Shown piece after piece: positions 1 through 5,339 of a DNA stretch of 5,880 nt. The notes beneath the pieces were generated by a model. It was not told the origin of the DNA. It saw nothing but the letters and a program-made list of their open reading frames with translations, and did not search any database. Position numbers and translations under genes: made by a program. Where the stretch lies: the NCBI GenBank assembly GCA_934296355.1, contig CAKRAY010000094.1, positions 1 through 5,880 on the forward strand, in the 5' to 3' direction. The stretch is from an uncultured Clostridia bacterium (GTDB lineage Bacteria > Bacillota > Clostridia > Christensenellales > DTU072). The first letter of the stretch is position 1; the number at the start of each line of letters is the position of its first letter.

Positions 1-92
1 GGATCGTCGGGGTTATCCTCGCGATTGCACGCCGTTAAGCCGCTTATCAAACAAATAATTGCCAGACAGCAACTCAGAATCTTTTTTTTCAT
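1..92 (-). CDS. Lipoprotein, N-terminal part only (cut by window edge)
   Basis: Thirty residues are visible. They form a textbook type II signal peptide: a Lys-rich start (MKKK), a hydrophobic stretch (ILSCCLAIICLISG) and a lipobox LTAC, with the lipidated Cys at residue 22. A polar Asn/Asp-rich linker (NREDNPDD) follows. The mature protein would be anchored on the outer face of the cytoplasmic membrane. The ATG overlaps the TGA stop of the upstream gene as ATGA, and a GAGG sits 7 nt before it, so the start is well supported and translation is probably coupled. As the fifth visible gene of a lyase/hydrolase operon, it could be the solute-binding protein of a transporter for the operon's substrate, or a surface enzyme. 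The body of the protein lies outside the window, so this role is inference. The lipoprotein signal itself is certain enough to state. Confidence 0.85.
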   Translation of the reverse strand, partial: MKKKILSCCLAIICLISGLTACNREDNPDD

Positions 93-556
93 ACATTTAC
101 CTCGCTTTTATTTTTAGTTTCTATTTTCCTGTATCTTTCGATACATTGACATTCCAACACTTTGCTATAATCGCTGAAATACATTTCTATACCGTATTCC
201 TTTAATACTCTCGAATACAATACCGCGCAATGCCCGCAATAATCTTTATAAGGCTTCATATAAGACAGCTTGTTAATAATCGCTCTCGAAGGACAGTTGC
301 TCATATAAATAGAAAAATCGTTGTTTTCTTCGTCAAACATCATCTTAAAGTCGCACGCTTCTTCATTAAGCGATTTTTTCCAGTACGTCCAACAACCCTT
401 CAGCCCCTCTTTTTCTACGCACCTGCCGAGCAAATCTCTAACGTATGTATCTGAAATATGCTCCCAGTAACGCATAACGCCGTCTTTACCCTGTTTTTTA
501 TCCAAAAACTTAAATAACTCGCTGTATAGCGGAACAAACTCCGTACAAGATAGCAT
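89..556 (-). CDS. Small cytoplasmic protein, ATC-hydrolase-like fold family (paralogue 1, Cys-rich)
   Basis: 155 residues, no signal peptide or membrane segment. The start is taken at MLSCTEF: a GAGGAG lies 7 nt before this ATG, which itself lies 1 nt after the preceding TAA. The in-frame extension upstream would run into the neighbouring gene. The protein is a clear paralogue of the next gene upstream. They share a helical first half (GKDGV, then GL...YW near a Glu-rich stretch) and a CP motif (NCP) in the second half. After the CP, this copy keeps a Cys-rich tail: YCGHC, then YGIEMYF, then ECQC near the end. This layout (CP, C..C, G-I/L-x-F, a late C or G-A pair) resembles the L-2-amino-thiazoline-4-carboxylic acid hydrolase / DUF6125 group, recognised from pattern only. 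The Cys residues could be catalytic or bind a metal. Function is unknown; its place after a lyase and a hydrolase suggests a role in the same pathway. Confidence 0.72.
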   Translation of the reverse strand: MLSCTEFVPLYSELFKFLDKKQGKDGVMRYWEHISDTYVRDLLGRCVEKEGLKGCWTYWKKSLNEEACDFKMMFDEENNDFSIYMSNCPSRAIINKLSYMKPYKDYCGHCAVLYSRVLKEYGIEMYFSDYSKVLECQCIERYRKIETKNKSEVNV

Positions 557-557
557 T

Positions 558-1022
558 TTAACTCTCCTCGATAAACTCAAACTCCGTCGCGCCCGTTTCT
601 TCGTCGTATTCGCCGCCGACGAATTTTATACCGCAATCGATTGCAAGTCGGTTATAAACCGCAAAAGTCGAAAGCTTATACCACCTTGACGGAACGTGTC
701 CTTGTGATCTCATATATTTCACCGCGGGGCAATATTTAACCTTGACTGTCAGATTTTTATCGCTCACCGCAAGTTCTATCGCGTCCGACGCTTCCTCGGT
801 TTCATAGATTCTATTTATGTACTTTGCTATAGCTTTCAGCCCGTCTCTTTTATATTCTTTGACGAGAAGCTGAAAATAACTGCGGGCAAAATCCGAAAGA
901 AATTCCTTTACTCCTTCGTCACCGTATTTTTTCCCGACGTATTCTATACCGTTATCGGCAGAAATGTGAAAATCTCTGTGCAAGTACTTATTATCGCTTG
1001 CTTTTCTTTCCATTACCAACAT
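558..1022 (-). CDS. Small cytoplasmic protein, ATC-hydrolase-like fold family (paralogue 2, Cys-poor)
   Basis: 154 residues from the ATG at 1022, which follows the upstream TAA by 1 nt; a second in-frame ATG three codons in (MERK) is also possible. No strong Shine-Dalgarno is visible, so translation may depend on coupling. The protein is soluble. It matches the following gene along its length: KKYGDEGV versus KKQGKDGV, then KRDGLKAIAKYINRIYETEE versus EKEGLKGCWTYWKKSLNEE, then KYCP versus SNCP. The C-terminal half has the features MRSQG, CGIKFVGG and YDEETGA followed by EFEF. Where the partner has YCGHC this copy has WYKLST, and where the partner ends in ECQC it has GATEF. It therefore keeps the CP cysteine but lacks the other conserved-position cysteines. 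The pair may form a heteromer or have diverged in function. The family assignment is by pattern and is tentative; no reaction is claimed. Confidence 0.72.
   Translation of the reverse strand: MLVMERKASDNKYLHRDFHISADNGIEYVGKKYGDEGVKEFLSDFARSYFQLLVKEYKRDGLKAIAKYINRIYETEEASDAIELAVSDKNLTVKVKYCPAVKYMRSQGHVPSRWYKLSTFAVYNRLAIDCGIKFVGGEYDEETGATEFEFIEES
564..569 (-). promoter_or_regulatory. Ribosome binding site that decides the start at 556
   Basis: GAGGAG on the minus strand, 7 nt before the ATG at 556-554. It lies inside the last codons of the preceding gene. It supports the MLSCTEF start over the longer reading frame that begins at 580. Confidence 0.75.
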
Positions 1023-1023
1023 T

Positions 1024-1785
1024 TTAGTCGTCCGTTAATCCTTCCGTCTTTTTGCCGAAATTATTCAGCGCGTTTTTGTAAAAAATGTTTTCCTTGTCGC
1101 GTTCGGATATTAACGCATACTCTATCCTGCCCTTATGAAATCCGCACGCATAATTGTCTGTTCCGAAGAAAATTTTCTCCGAACCCACCCTTTGAACAGC
1201 GTATTCGATAATACGGTTAAAACTTGACTTCCATCCGGAAGTATCGGTATATACGTTGCCGTTTTCAGCATACTCGATGGCATCTACGTATGCTTTAGAG
1301 CCTAAATGCGCGTTTATTATCTTTGCGTTAGGATATTTGTCGGCAAAGGCGACTATATGCCTCAAATCATCCTGACTGTCCGGATGGGACAAAACAAAAC
1401 AGTTTAATTCGTTTGCGAACGAAAAAATCTTATCGCCATATTCCTTTATGTCATAGCCGTGGGCAATACTGTGTATTTTTATTCCCAACACCCTATTCCC
1501 GCTTATCTTATCCTCTATTTGAGAAAAAAGCTTCTTCTGTCTCGGATCCAACACCAACCATTGAAAAATCCTTTTATCCCGCAAAGCTTTGCAATATAAC
1601 AATTCGTTGCTTTCGTATATATCGCAAGGAGAAAAAATCGAAGAATAAAAGCTGAATCCACCGGCAGAAATACCGCTCGATTCGTATTCTTTCATCAGAT
1701 AATCAAAGCTTTTTTTATCGATTTCTTCATCCGGCAAATCGCTTTTTAACCCGCAATTACAATGCGTATGTATATCGAAAATCAT
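1024..1785 (-). CDS. Amidohydrolase family metal-dependent hydrolase (Amidohydro_2, TIM barrel)
   Basis: 253 residues, cytoplasmic, typical in length for small Amidohydro_2 (COG2159-type) enzymes. The metal-site motifs appear in the expected order. FDIHTH near the start supplies H6 and H8; GIKIHS gives K103 and H105 after strand 4; VLSHPD gives H134; INAHLG gives H160; FFGTD gives D210, the final metal-binding Asp. Members of this family hydrolyse or decarboxylate small substrates, including lactones, amides and acyclic acids, using one divalent metal in most cases. The ATG lies 2 nt after the stop of the lyase gene with only a weak GAG upstream, which suggests coupling. Paired with a DapA/NanA-type lyase, it may open or deacylate a substrate before or after C-C bond cleavage; the substrate cannot be told from sequence. 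The fold and metal site are well supported, the reaction is not. Confidence 0.88.
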   Translation of the reverse strand: MIFDIHTHCNCGLKSDLPDEEIDKKSFDYLMKEYESSGISAGGFSFYSSIFSPCDIYESNELLYCKALRDKRIFQWLVLDPRQKKLFSQIEDKISGNRVLGIKIHSIAHGYDIKEYGDKIFSFANELNCFVLSHPDSQDDLRHIVAFADKYPNAKIINAHLGSKAYVDAIEYAENGNVYTDTSGWKSSFNRIIEYAVQRVGSEKIFFGTDNYACGFHKGRIEYALISERDKENIFYKNALNNFGKKTEGLTDD

Positions 1786-1787
1786 CG

Positions 1788-2693
1788 TTACAGCAACTCA
1801 AAAAATCCGACATCTGTCAATTTTTGTTTAATAATTTCAAGATCCTTTTTCGTCGGCATTCTCTGCGGTTCTATAGTATATCCCATATCTTCGACTCCGA
1901 CAAAAGTCATAAGAGTTTTCCACCAGGCAATATTTTCGTTGATAAACAAATCGATTATCGCGTTCATTTTGTTTTGATTTTCAAGTGCAAGAACCGTATT
2001 ATTGTTTTTAAATGCGTCGTATATAGAAACGGCAAGCCTCGGCAACGCGTTATAAGTCGTACCTATCGCGCCGTCCGCGCCTTCTATCAAACCGCAAATC
2101 AAAGATTCGTCCGGTCCGTTTAATATAGACTTATTTCCCCCTACGAGCTGTTTTACCCTGCCGAACGTGTAGTAATCGGGAACGGATATTTTAAGTCCGG
2201 CAATATTGTCAAGCTCAATTATTTTTTTTGTAAACTCAACCAAATCGCAATTCAAAACTCCCGTTATATAAGCAAACACCGGAACTTTGCTTCTTTCCGA
2301 AATAATTCGATAATACTTTACCGTTTCGTCCATATCGTAATACGGAAGCAACGGAAGAGGCAAAGAAGCGATCGCGTCGATATTCAACTCGTTTGCGTGA
2401 TCGATAAGTTCATAAACGTCGTTTATGCGCGACGCCCCGATATGCGCTATGATTTTTCCGCGACCGCTATTTGCATTAACTACGCTTTCAAGCATTTGCT
2501 TTCTTGTCTTTATCGGCAAAACGGAACATTCACCCGTATTTCCGCCGACGTAAAACCCGCTTAGCCCGTTTTTTAATTGATAACTCACCATTTGCTTAAC
2601 GCTATCGTCAATCACGTTTAAGTTTTTATCGTAAACCGAGAAGATAGCCGACATAATTCCGTTAAATTTATTTTTGCTAAAGTTGCGCGGCAT
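1788..2693 (-). CDS. DapA/NanA-family Schiff-base lyase (N-acetylneuraminate lyase-like)
   Basis: 301 residues from the ATG at 2693, the usual length for this (beta/alpha)8 class I aldolase family. A strong AAGGAAGGA lies 6 nt upstream. A longer frame starting with TTG at 2768 would begin within the promoter -35 and is rejected. Visible motifs: YVGGNTGE (48-55, pyruvate carboxylate loop), the conserved Tyr142 (AYITG), the Schiff-base Lys168 (AGLKIS) and GADGAIGTTYN (205-215). The GG-x-TGE form, LNGPDE, and the GADGxIGxTYN block resemble N-acetylneuraminate lyases more than true dihydrodipicolinate synthases. Departures: Asn replaces the usual Ser before Thr in the carboxylate loop, the Y-N-I-P motif after the catalytic Tyr is Y-I-T-G, and the Tyr-Lys spacing is 26 rather than about 28. 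These suggest a pyruvate-dependent lyase or aldolase with a different second substrate. First gene of the operon. No nan-type neighbours (kinase, epimerase) are in view. Confidence 0.87.
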   Translation of the reverse strand: MPRNFSKNKFNGIMSAIFSVYDKNLNVIDDSVKQMVSYQLKNGLSGFYVGGNTGECSVLPIKTRKQMLESVVNANSGRGKIIAHIGASRINDVYELIDHANELNIDAIASLPLPLLPYYDMDETVKYYRIISERSKVPVFAYITGVLNCDLVEFTKKIIELDNIAGLKISVPDYYTFGRVKQLVGGNKSILNGPDESLICGLIEGADGAIGTTYNALPRLAVSIYDAFKNNNTVLALENQNKMNAIIDLFINENIAWWKTLMTFVGVEDMGYTIEPQRMPTKKDLEIIKQKLTDVGFFELL

Positions 2694-2699
2694 TATCAG

Positions 2700-2708
2700 T
2701 CCTTCCTT
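2700..2708 (-). promoter_or_regulatory. Ribosome binding site that decides the lyase start
   Basis: AAGGAAGGA on the minus strand, with 6 nt (CTGATA) before the ATG at 2693. It is the strongest Shine-Dalgarno in the operon and fixes the start 25 codons inside the longest open frame. Confidence 0.85.
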
Positions 2709-2739
2709 TTTTTCAAATATAATTTTTAATTTCAAGAAT

Positions 2740-2768
2740 ATTATACCCCCTAAATTCCACCAAATCAA
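2740..2768 (-). promoter_or_regulatory. Sigma-A promoter of the lyase-hydrolase operon
   Basis: On the minus strand a -35 TTGATT (2768-2763) is separated by exactly 17 nt from a perfect -10 TATAAT (2745-2740). Transcription should begin near 2733, giving an untranslated leader of about 40 nt before the lyase ATG. The weak -35 half (4 of 6) with a perfect -10 fits a promoter helped by an activator. The dyad at 2775-2806 begins 6 bp upstream of the -35. Confidence 0.8.
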
Positions 2769-2774
2769 TACAGC

Positions 2775-2806
2775 AAAGAGACTATTTTAATTAAAAATGT
2801 CTCTTT
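2775..2806. promoter_or_regulatory. 32-bp dyad, candidate operator of the AraC-family regulator
   Basis: Outer arms AAAGAGAC (2775-2782) and GTCTCTTT (2799-2806) are perfect inverted repeats. The centre TTTTAATTAAAA (2785-2796) is a palindrome with the same axis, between 2790 and 2791. Only two base pairs of the 16 (2783/2798 and 2784/2797) fail to match. The site lies between two divergent promoters, 6 bp upstream of the operon -35 and 14 bp before the -35 of the regulator gene. This is the place where an AraC-type activator would touch RNA polymerase. That it is the binding site of the adjacent regulator is inference. Confidence 0.65.
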
Positions 2807-2820
2807 TGTTCAGTTTTTGA

Positions 2821-2848
2821 TTGACAATTGTATAATCTCGACTAAAAT
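2821..2848 (+). promoter_or_regulatory. Promoter of the AraC-family gene, predicted leaderless
   Basis: A perfect -35 TTGACA (2821-2826), a 16-nt spacer and a -10 TAAAAT (2843-2848, 5 of 6). The expected start of transcription is about 2854-2856, that is, at the ATG at 2855. No Shine-Dalgarno is seen before that ATG, which agrees with a leaderless message. A competing -10 TATAAT lies at 2831-2836 but has only a poor -35 (TTGTTC at 2806-2811, spacing 19) and would still leave a leader of about a dozen nt without a ribosome binding site. Confidence 0.55.
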
Positions 2849-2854
2849 ATAATT

Positions 2855-3706
2855 ATGAACGTTTCAAACATTTACAAATTTTCGATCGGTGATACGACTT
2901 TTAAAATCACCGTAGACAACACGTTTTCGGTATCAACCAGACCGAGCGATACGATAAAGGACTTGCATTATCACGCGGAATACGAGCTGTTTATTCTTGA
3001 CGGAGGAAAGCTTTTTATCTATTCAAATAACGGCGAGCCGTCTGTTTATTCCGATTGTATCGTAACCATTCCGCCGTTTTTTCCGCACTTTTCCATACGG
3101 GCGGAAGGCATAAGCTACAGATTTTTATTTTCTTTCTCTCAAAAACAGAATAAAGGAAGGACTCCTAAAACATTTCAGTTCTATAAAAGGCTTTTTAATT
3201 TTCATTCCGCTCCTTACGTAAAAAACGATATTATAAAATTCTGTGAAATAATCACAAATATTCGGGCAAACAAACAATATGATTTATTTGCGGATCAAAA
3301 AATCATATATTTATTGCAATTGATTTTATATAATCTTATACCAAACACAGGCAAACCTTCTAATTCAACCATTACTAACGAAAGTTATTTAATGATTATA
3401 GAGGATATTATTTTTAACCGTTATAAAGAAAATATTACCCTTAAACAATTAGCCGAGACTCTCCATCTCAGCCCGAAACAAACTTCGAGAATATTGATGA
3501 ACAACTATCACAAATCTTTTTCGGAATTATTAACGGAAAAAAGACTACACGTTGCGACTCAATTATTGAGAGAAACAAATATAAAAATCAGCAGAATCGT
3601 AGAAAAACTAAATTTTAACTCCGAAAGCTACTTTTTCAGACTGTTCAAAAAATATTATAAACAGTCACCCAGCGAATATAGAAAAAACAACAAAACGTTT
3701 TCTTAA
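2855..3706 (+). CDS. AraC-family transcriptional regulator
   Basis: 283 residues, the usual length for AraC/XylS regulators with an N-terminal sensor. Residues about 30-95 form a cupin-like ligand-binding barrel (LHYHAEYELFIL, then IPPFFPHF). A helical linker or dimerisation segment spans about 105-165. The C-terminal domain carries two helix-turn-helix motifs: the first about 194-215 (LKQLAETLHLSPKQTSRIL), the second about 242-276, ending in the family signature (SYFFRLFKKYYKQSPSEYRK). It is transcribed away from the lyase operon and shares its intergenic region, the standard layout for a local activator responding to the pathway's substrate or product. The ATG at 2855 is the first possible start in the frame; a TAA lies just upstream at 2843-2845. 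No Shine-Dalgarno is visible. Local, ligand-controlled regulation of the operon is inference; the family call is firm. Confidence 0.93.
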   Translation: MNVSNIYKFSIGDTTFKITVDNTFSVSTRPSDTIKDLHYHAEYELFILDGGKLFIYSNNGEPSVYSDCIVTIPPFFPHFSIRAEGISYRFLFSFSQKQNKGRTPKTFQFYKRLFNFHSAPYVKNDIIKFCEIITNIRANKQYDLFADQKIIYLLQLILYNLIPNTGKPSNSTITNESYLMIIEDIIFNRYKENITLKQLAETLHLSPKQTSRILMNNYHKSFSELLTEKRLHVATQLLRETNIKISRIVEKLNFNSESYFFRLFKKYYKQSPSEYRKNNKTFS

Positions 3707-3735
3707 AAAAGCTTTTATATTAAATCATTTTGGCG

Positions 3736-3840
3736 ACGGGGCGTGTGTATGGATAATACAAGCGGCTTTGTCTTCGCGCTTGTTGCTCGCTGCGCTCGCG
3801 CCGTCGCGCTTTGACTTCGCCGTCCATACACACGCCCCGT
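3736..3840. repeat. Perfect 18-bp inverted repeat with GC-rich, repeat-filled loop
   Basis: The arm ACGGGGCGTGTGTATGGA (3736-3753) is matched exactly by its reverse complement at 3823-3840. The 69-nt loop is about 61% GC by count, in an AT-rich setting. Within the loop are a nested hairpin (ACAAGCG 3758-3764 with CGCTTGT 3777-3783), an 11-of-12 direct repeat CTTTGwCTTCGC (3766-3777 and 3809-3820) and two GCTCGC units (3785-3790, 3794-3799). It lies past the 3' end of the rep gene. There is no T-tract on either side, so a simple terminator is unlikely. Cruciform or single-strand folding, as at a rolling-circle origin or the end of an HUH element, is the best guess. The 3707-3735 stretch to its left holds only AT-rich spacer. 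Confidence 0.8.
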
Positions 3841-3887
3841 ACGCTCCCGCTTCTGAACTTAACCAAGCTTTCCCCCGCTACGCGCGA

Positions 3888-3922
3888 AAGTCCGAACGGC
3901 TGATCCGCCTTTCTTCGGACTT
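3888..3922. repeat. Hairpin between the rep stop and the large palindrome
   Basis: AAGTCCG (3888-3894) pairs with CGGACTT (3916-3922) around a 21-nt loop that itself holds short GGC/GCC complementarity. It starts 4 nt past the TAG stop of the rep gene on the minus strand. There is no T-run. It may stabilise the 3' end of the rep message or be part of the same structured origin or end region. Confidence 0.5.
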
Positions 3923-3925
3923 CCG

Positions 3926-4951
3926 CTAATACGCATATCGGAGCTTTGATATCGTTTCTCTGCTCACCACCCCTATTATCTCTCCTTCCCTTATACACCT
4001 GAAATCATCGAACAATACAAGCTTTACGTTATCGTATTCTCCGTATTCCGTCGCTATATCTTCTTCTAATATATCCGTATAAAAAAACGTCGGCAATCTC
4101 CTCGAATATACTATTCTCTCCCCGCTTTTCTCTATGTATTTCAATATATAATTTATTCCCTCCGTTACGTCGCTCTTTCTCTCTATCTCCTTAAAATCGT
4201 TTCTTCCGAATTGCTCCGAAAAATATGTATTCTGATACGTAACTCTCTTTCTTCTTTCCTTTATATCGTATCCGTTTACGCTCTCGAACTCGCCTTTCAT
4301 CGTTCCTTCCGGTATATGAAATATACCGTGAAAATGCAGTCTGTTCGTTTCCTCGCCGCGTTCCCACACCCCTATGTATTTCCACCCTTTCCTGCTGCTT
4401 AAATGACTCAACGTGTTCGTCAGCTTCTTCCTGAAGCTTTCTTCCGTATGCTTCTTATCGTCATACGTAAACGTTACGAAATAATCCCAGCTCTGCAGAT
4501 TTGCTTTTCTCATACACCGTATCCGTCTTACCGACATATTCTTTATCTTGCGTTTAATGTTTTCTTCCGCATAATATATCGCTTCGCTCTCTTTCTTGAA
4601 ATACGGCTTTAACGCCTTTATCGCTTCTTCCTTTAATCTCCCCTTATTTCCCGTACAGTTTTCTTTATACACTCTTTCGAACACTTCTCTCCTGCTTACT
4701 TTCTTTAACCCCGCTTTCTTTTTCTTTACCGCTACCATCGTATTACCTTTAAATTCTATTTCTTGCAGCACTCTTCCTTTTTCCGTCGTAACGCAAGATA
4801 TCTCGTCGTCACAAGACGCGAGCTTCCCCTTTTCGTCTATATACGCGAGACTTTCTTTCTTCCTTAATCCCCTGCGTTCTTTTTTATCTTTTTTAGGTAT
4901 TCCCACGTAATGACTTCCGTCGTTATATACCTTTGCTTCGATATAATCCAT
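3926..4951 (-). CDS. HUH replication initiator (Microviridae VP4 / G2P-ORF2-like Rep)
   Basis: 341 residues, cytoplasmic, strongly basic in the first 150. The HUH endonuclease motifs stand in order: FVTFTY (158-163, motif 1), LHFHGIFH (205-212, H206 and H208 forming the HUH metal site, motif 2) and NYILKY (267-272, Tyr268 and Tyr272 spaced YxxxY with Lys271, motif 3). This arrangement is known from phiX174 gpA, gokushovirus VP4 and G2P/ORF2-type Reps, which nick one strand at an origin, stay bound through a tyrosine and start rolling-circle replication. About 70 residues follow motif 3 (VYSRRLP, LFDDF, VSRETIS); no helicase domain is present. The ATG has a GGGGG 5 nt upstream. A hairpin precedes the gene and a large palindrome follows it, both candidate nick sites. 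No capsid, mobilisation or integrase gene is seen nearby. The family call is good; whether the element is a plasmid, phage remnant or transposon is open. Confidence 0.85.
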   Translation of the reverse strand: MDYIEAKVYNDGSHYVGIPKKDKKERRGLRKKESLAYIDEKGKLASCDDEISCVTTEKGRVLQEIEFKGNTMVAVKKKKAGLKKVSRREVFERVYKENCTGNKGRLKEEAIKALKPYFKKESEAIYYAEENIKRKIKNMSVRRIRCMRKANLQSWDYFVTFTYDDKKHTEESFRKKLTNTLSHLSSRKGWKYIGVWERGEETNRLHFHGIFHIPEGTMKGEFESVNGYDIKERRKRVTYQNTYFSEQFGRNDFKEIERKSDVTEGINYILKYIEKSGERIVYSRRLPTFFYTDILEEDIATEYGEYDNVKLVLFDDFRCIREGEIIGVVSRETISKLRYAY

Positions 4952-4963
4952 CTTAACCCCCGT

Positions 4964-5010
4964 AAAAAAACGGCGATAAGTAACAAGACTTTTTCTTTTA
5001 CCTATCGCCG
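4964..5010 (-). terminator. Hairpin with T-tract between the small gene and rep
   Basis: CGGCGATA (4971-4978) pairs perfectly with TATCGCCG (5003-5010), with a further GTAA/TTAC pairing inside. On the minus strand it starts 10 nt after the stop of the small gene and is followed by seven T (4970-4964), a standard rho-independent terminator. On the plus strand it is followed by CTTTTTG, so it may work both ways. It lies only 13 nt before the rep ATG, with no clear promoter after it, so it may act as an attenuator of rep. A role as an origin hairpin is also possible. Confidence 0.7.
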
Positions 5011-5019
5011 CTTTTTGTA

Positions 5020-5319
5020 TTATATGTTTCTTTCCTTTTCACCGTCCGACGCTTTTTCAAGATCGCGGATAAAATAACTGTGTTGCAAGCTTAACTCCTT
5101 TTTCGTAGCGCAGTGACTTTCGTAAGTCGGATAATCCAAGATTCCCTTGCCTTTCTTTAACACACCGTCTTTTAAAAACTCTCTGTAGCAATCCGTCGAA
5201 TATCTGTTTGCGTGTATCTTCCCGTACGCCTCGTAGTATTTATGCTTCTTAACCTTTCCGTCAAGCTTCCCGTTTTCTATCTTTAACTTTTGCACGTCGT
5301 ACCCGTATCGGTTATACAC
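5020..5319 (-). CDS. Small basic protein of unknown function, upstream of rep
   Basis: 99 residues from the GTG at 5319, rich in Lys and Tyr, without signal peptide or membrane segment. I do not recognise the family. Its place immediately upstream of rep and on the same strand suggests an accessory replication or DNA-binding role, which is inference. The start is uncertain. The frame stays open upstream to about 5357 and reads RFITYYDKVYNRYGYD, which looks like a continuous protein. A GGGAG (5348-5344) lies 4 nt before an ATT codon in this frame, so a near-cognate ATT start or a lost start codon is possible. No good Shine-Dalgarno precedes the GTG. A weak promoter-like pair, TTGTTC (5383-5378) and TTTAAT (5360-5355) with 17-nt spacing, lies upstream. 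The gene may be truncated at its 5' end by the junction near 5345. Confidence 0.55.
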   Translation of the reverse strand: MYNRYGYDVQKLKIENGKLDGKVKKHKYYEAYGKIHANRYSTDCYREFLKDGVLKKGKGILDYPTYESHCATKKELSLQHSYFIRDLEKASDGEKERNI

Positions 5320-5339
5320 CTTGTCGTAATACGTAATAA

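Noticed and set aside
557..580. Eight-residue extension (MSLSRRVK) of the small paralogue
   Set aside because: It overlaps the end of the preceding gene, and the ATG at 556 has a GAGGAG at the right distance and matches the TAA-A-ATG layout of the junction upstream.
2694..2768. 25-residue N-terminal extension of the lyase starting at a TTG
   Set aside because: The TTG coincides with the -35 of the operon promoter and the extension runs over the -10. The ATG at 2693 has an excellent ribosome binding site and gives the normal family length.
3710..3735. dif-like Xer recombination site at the left border of the rep element
   Set aside because: TTTTATATTAAAT resembles only part of a dif half-site; a full 28-bp site with two arms is not seen.
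3720..3998. 92-codon minus-strand frame rich in Arg, overlapping the rep 3' end
   Set aside because: It runs through the palindrome and its GC-rich loop. Its Arg/Glu/Ser pattern is what such repeats give when translated, and no Shine-Dalgarno or family pattern supports it.
4191..4910. Open frames on the opposite strand or in another frame of the rep gene
   Set aside because: They lack start signals and recognisable motifs, while the rep frame carries the three HUH motifs over the same bases.
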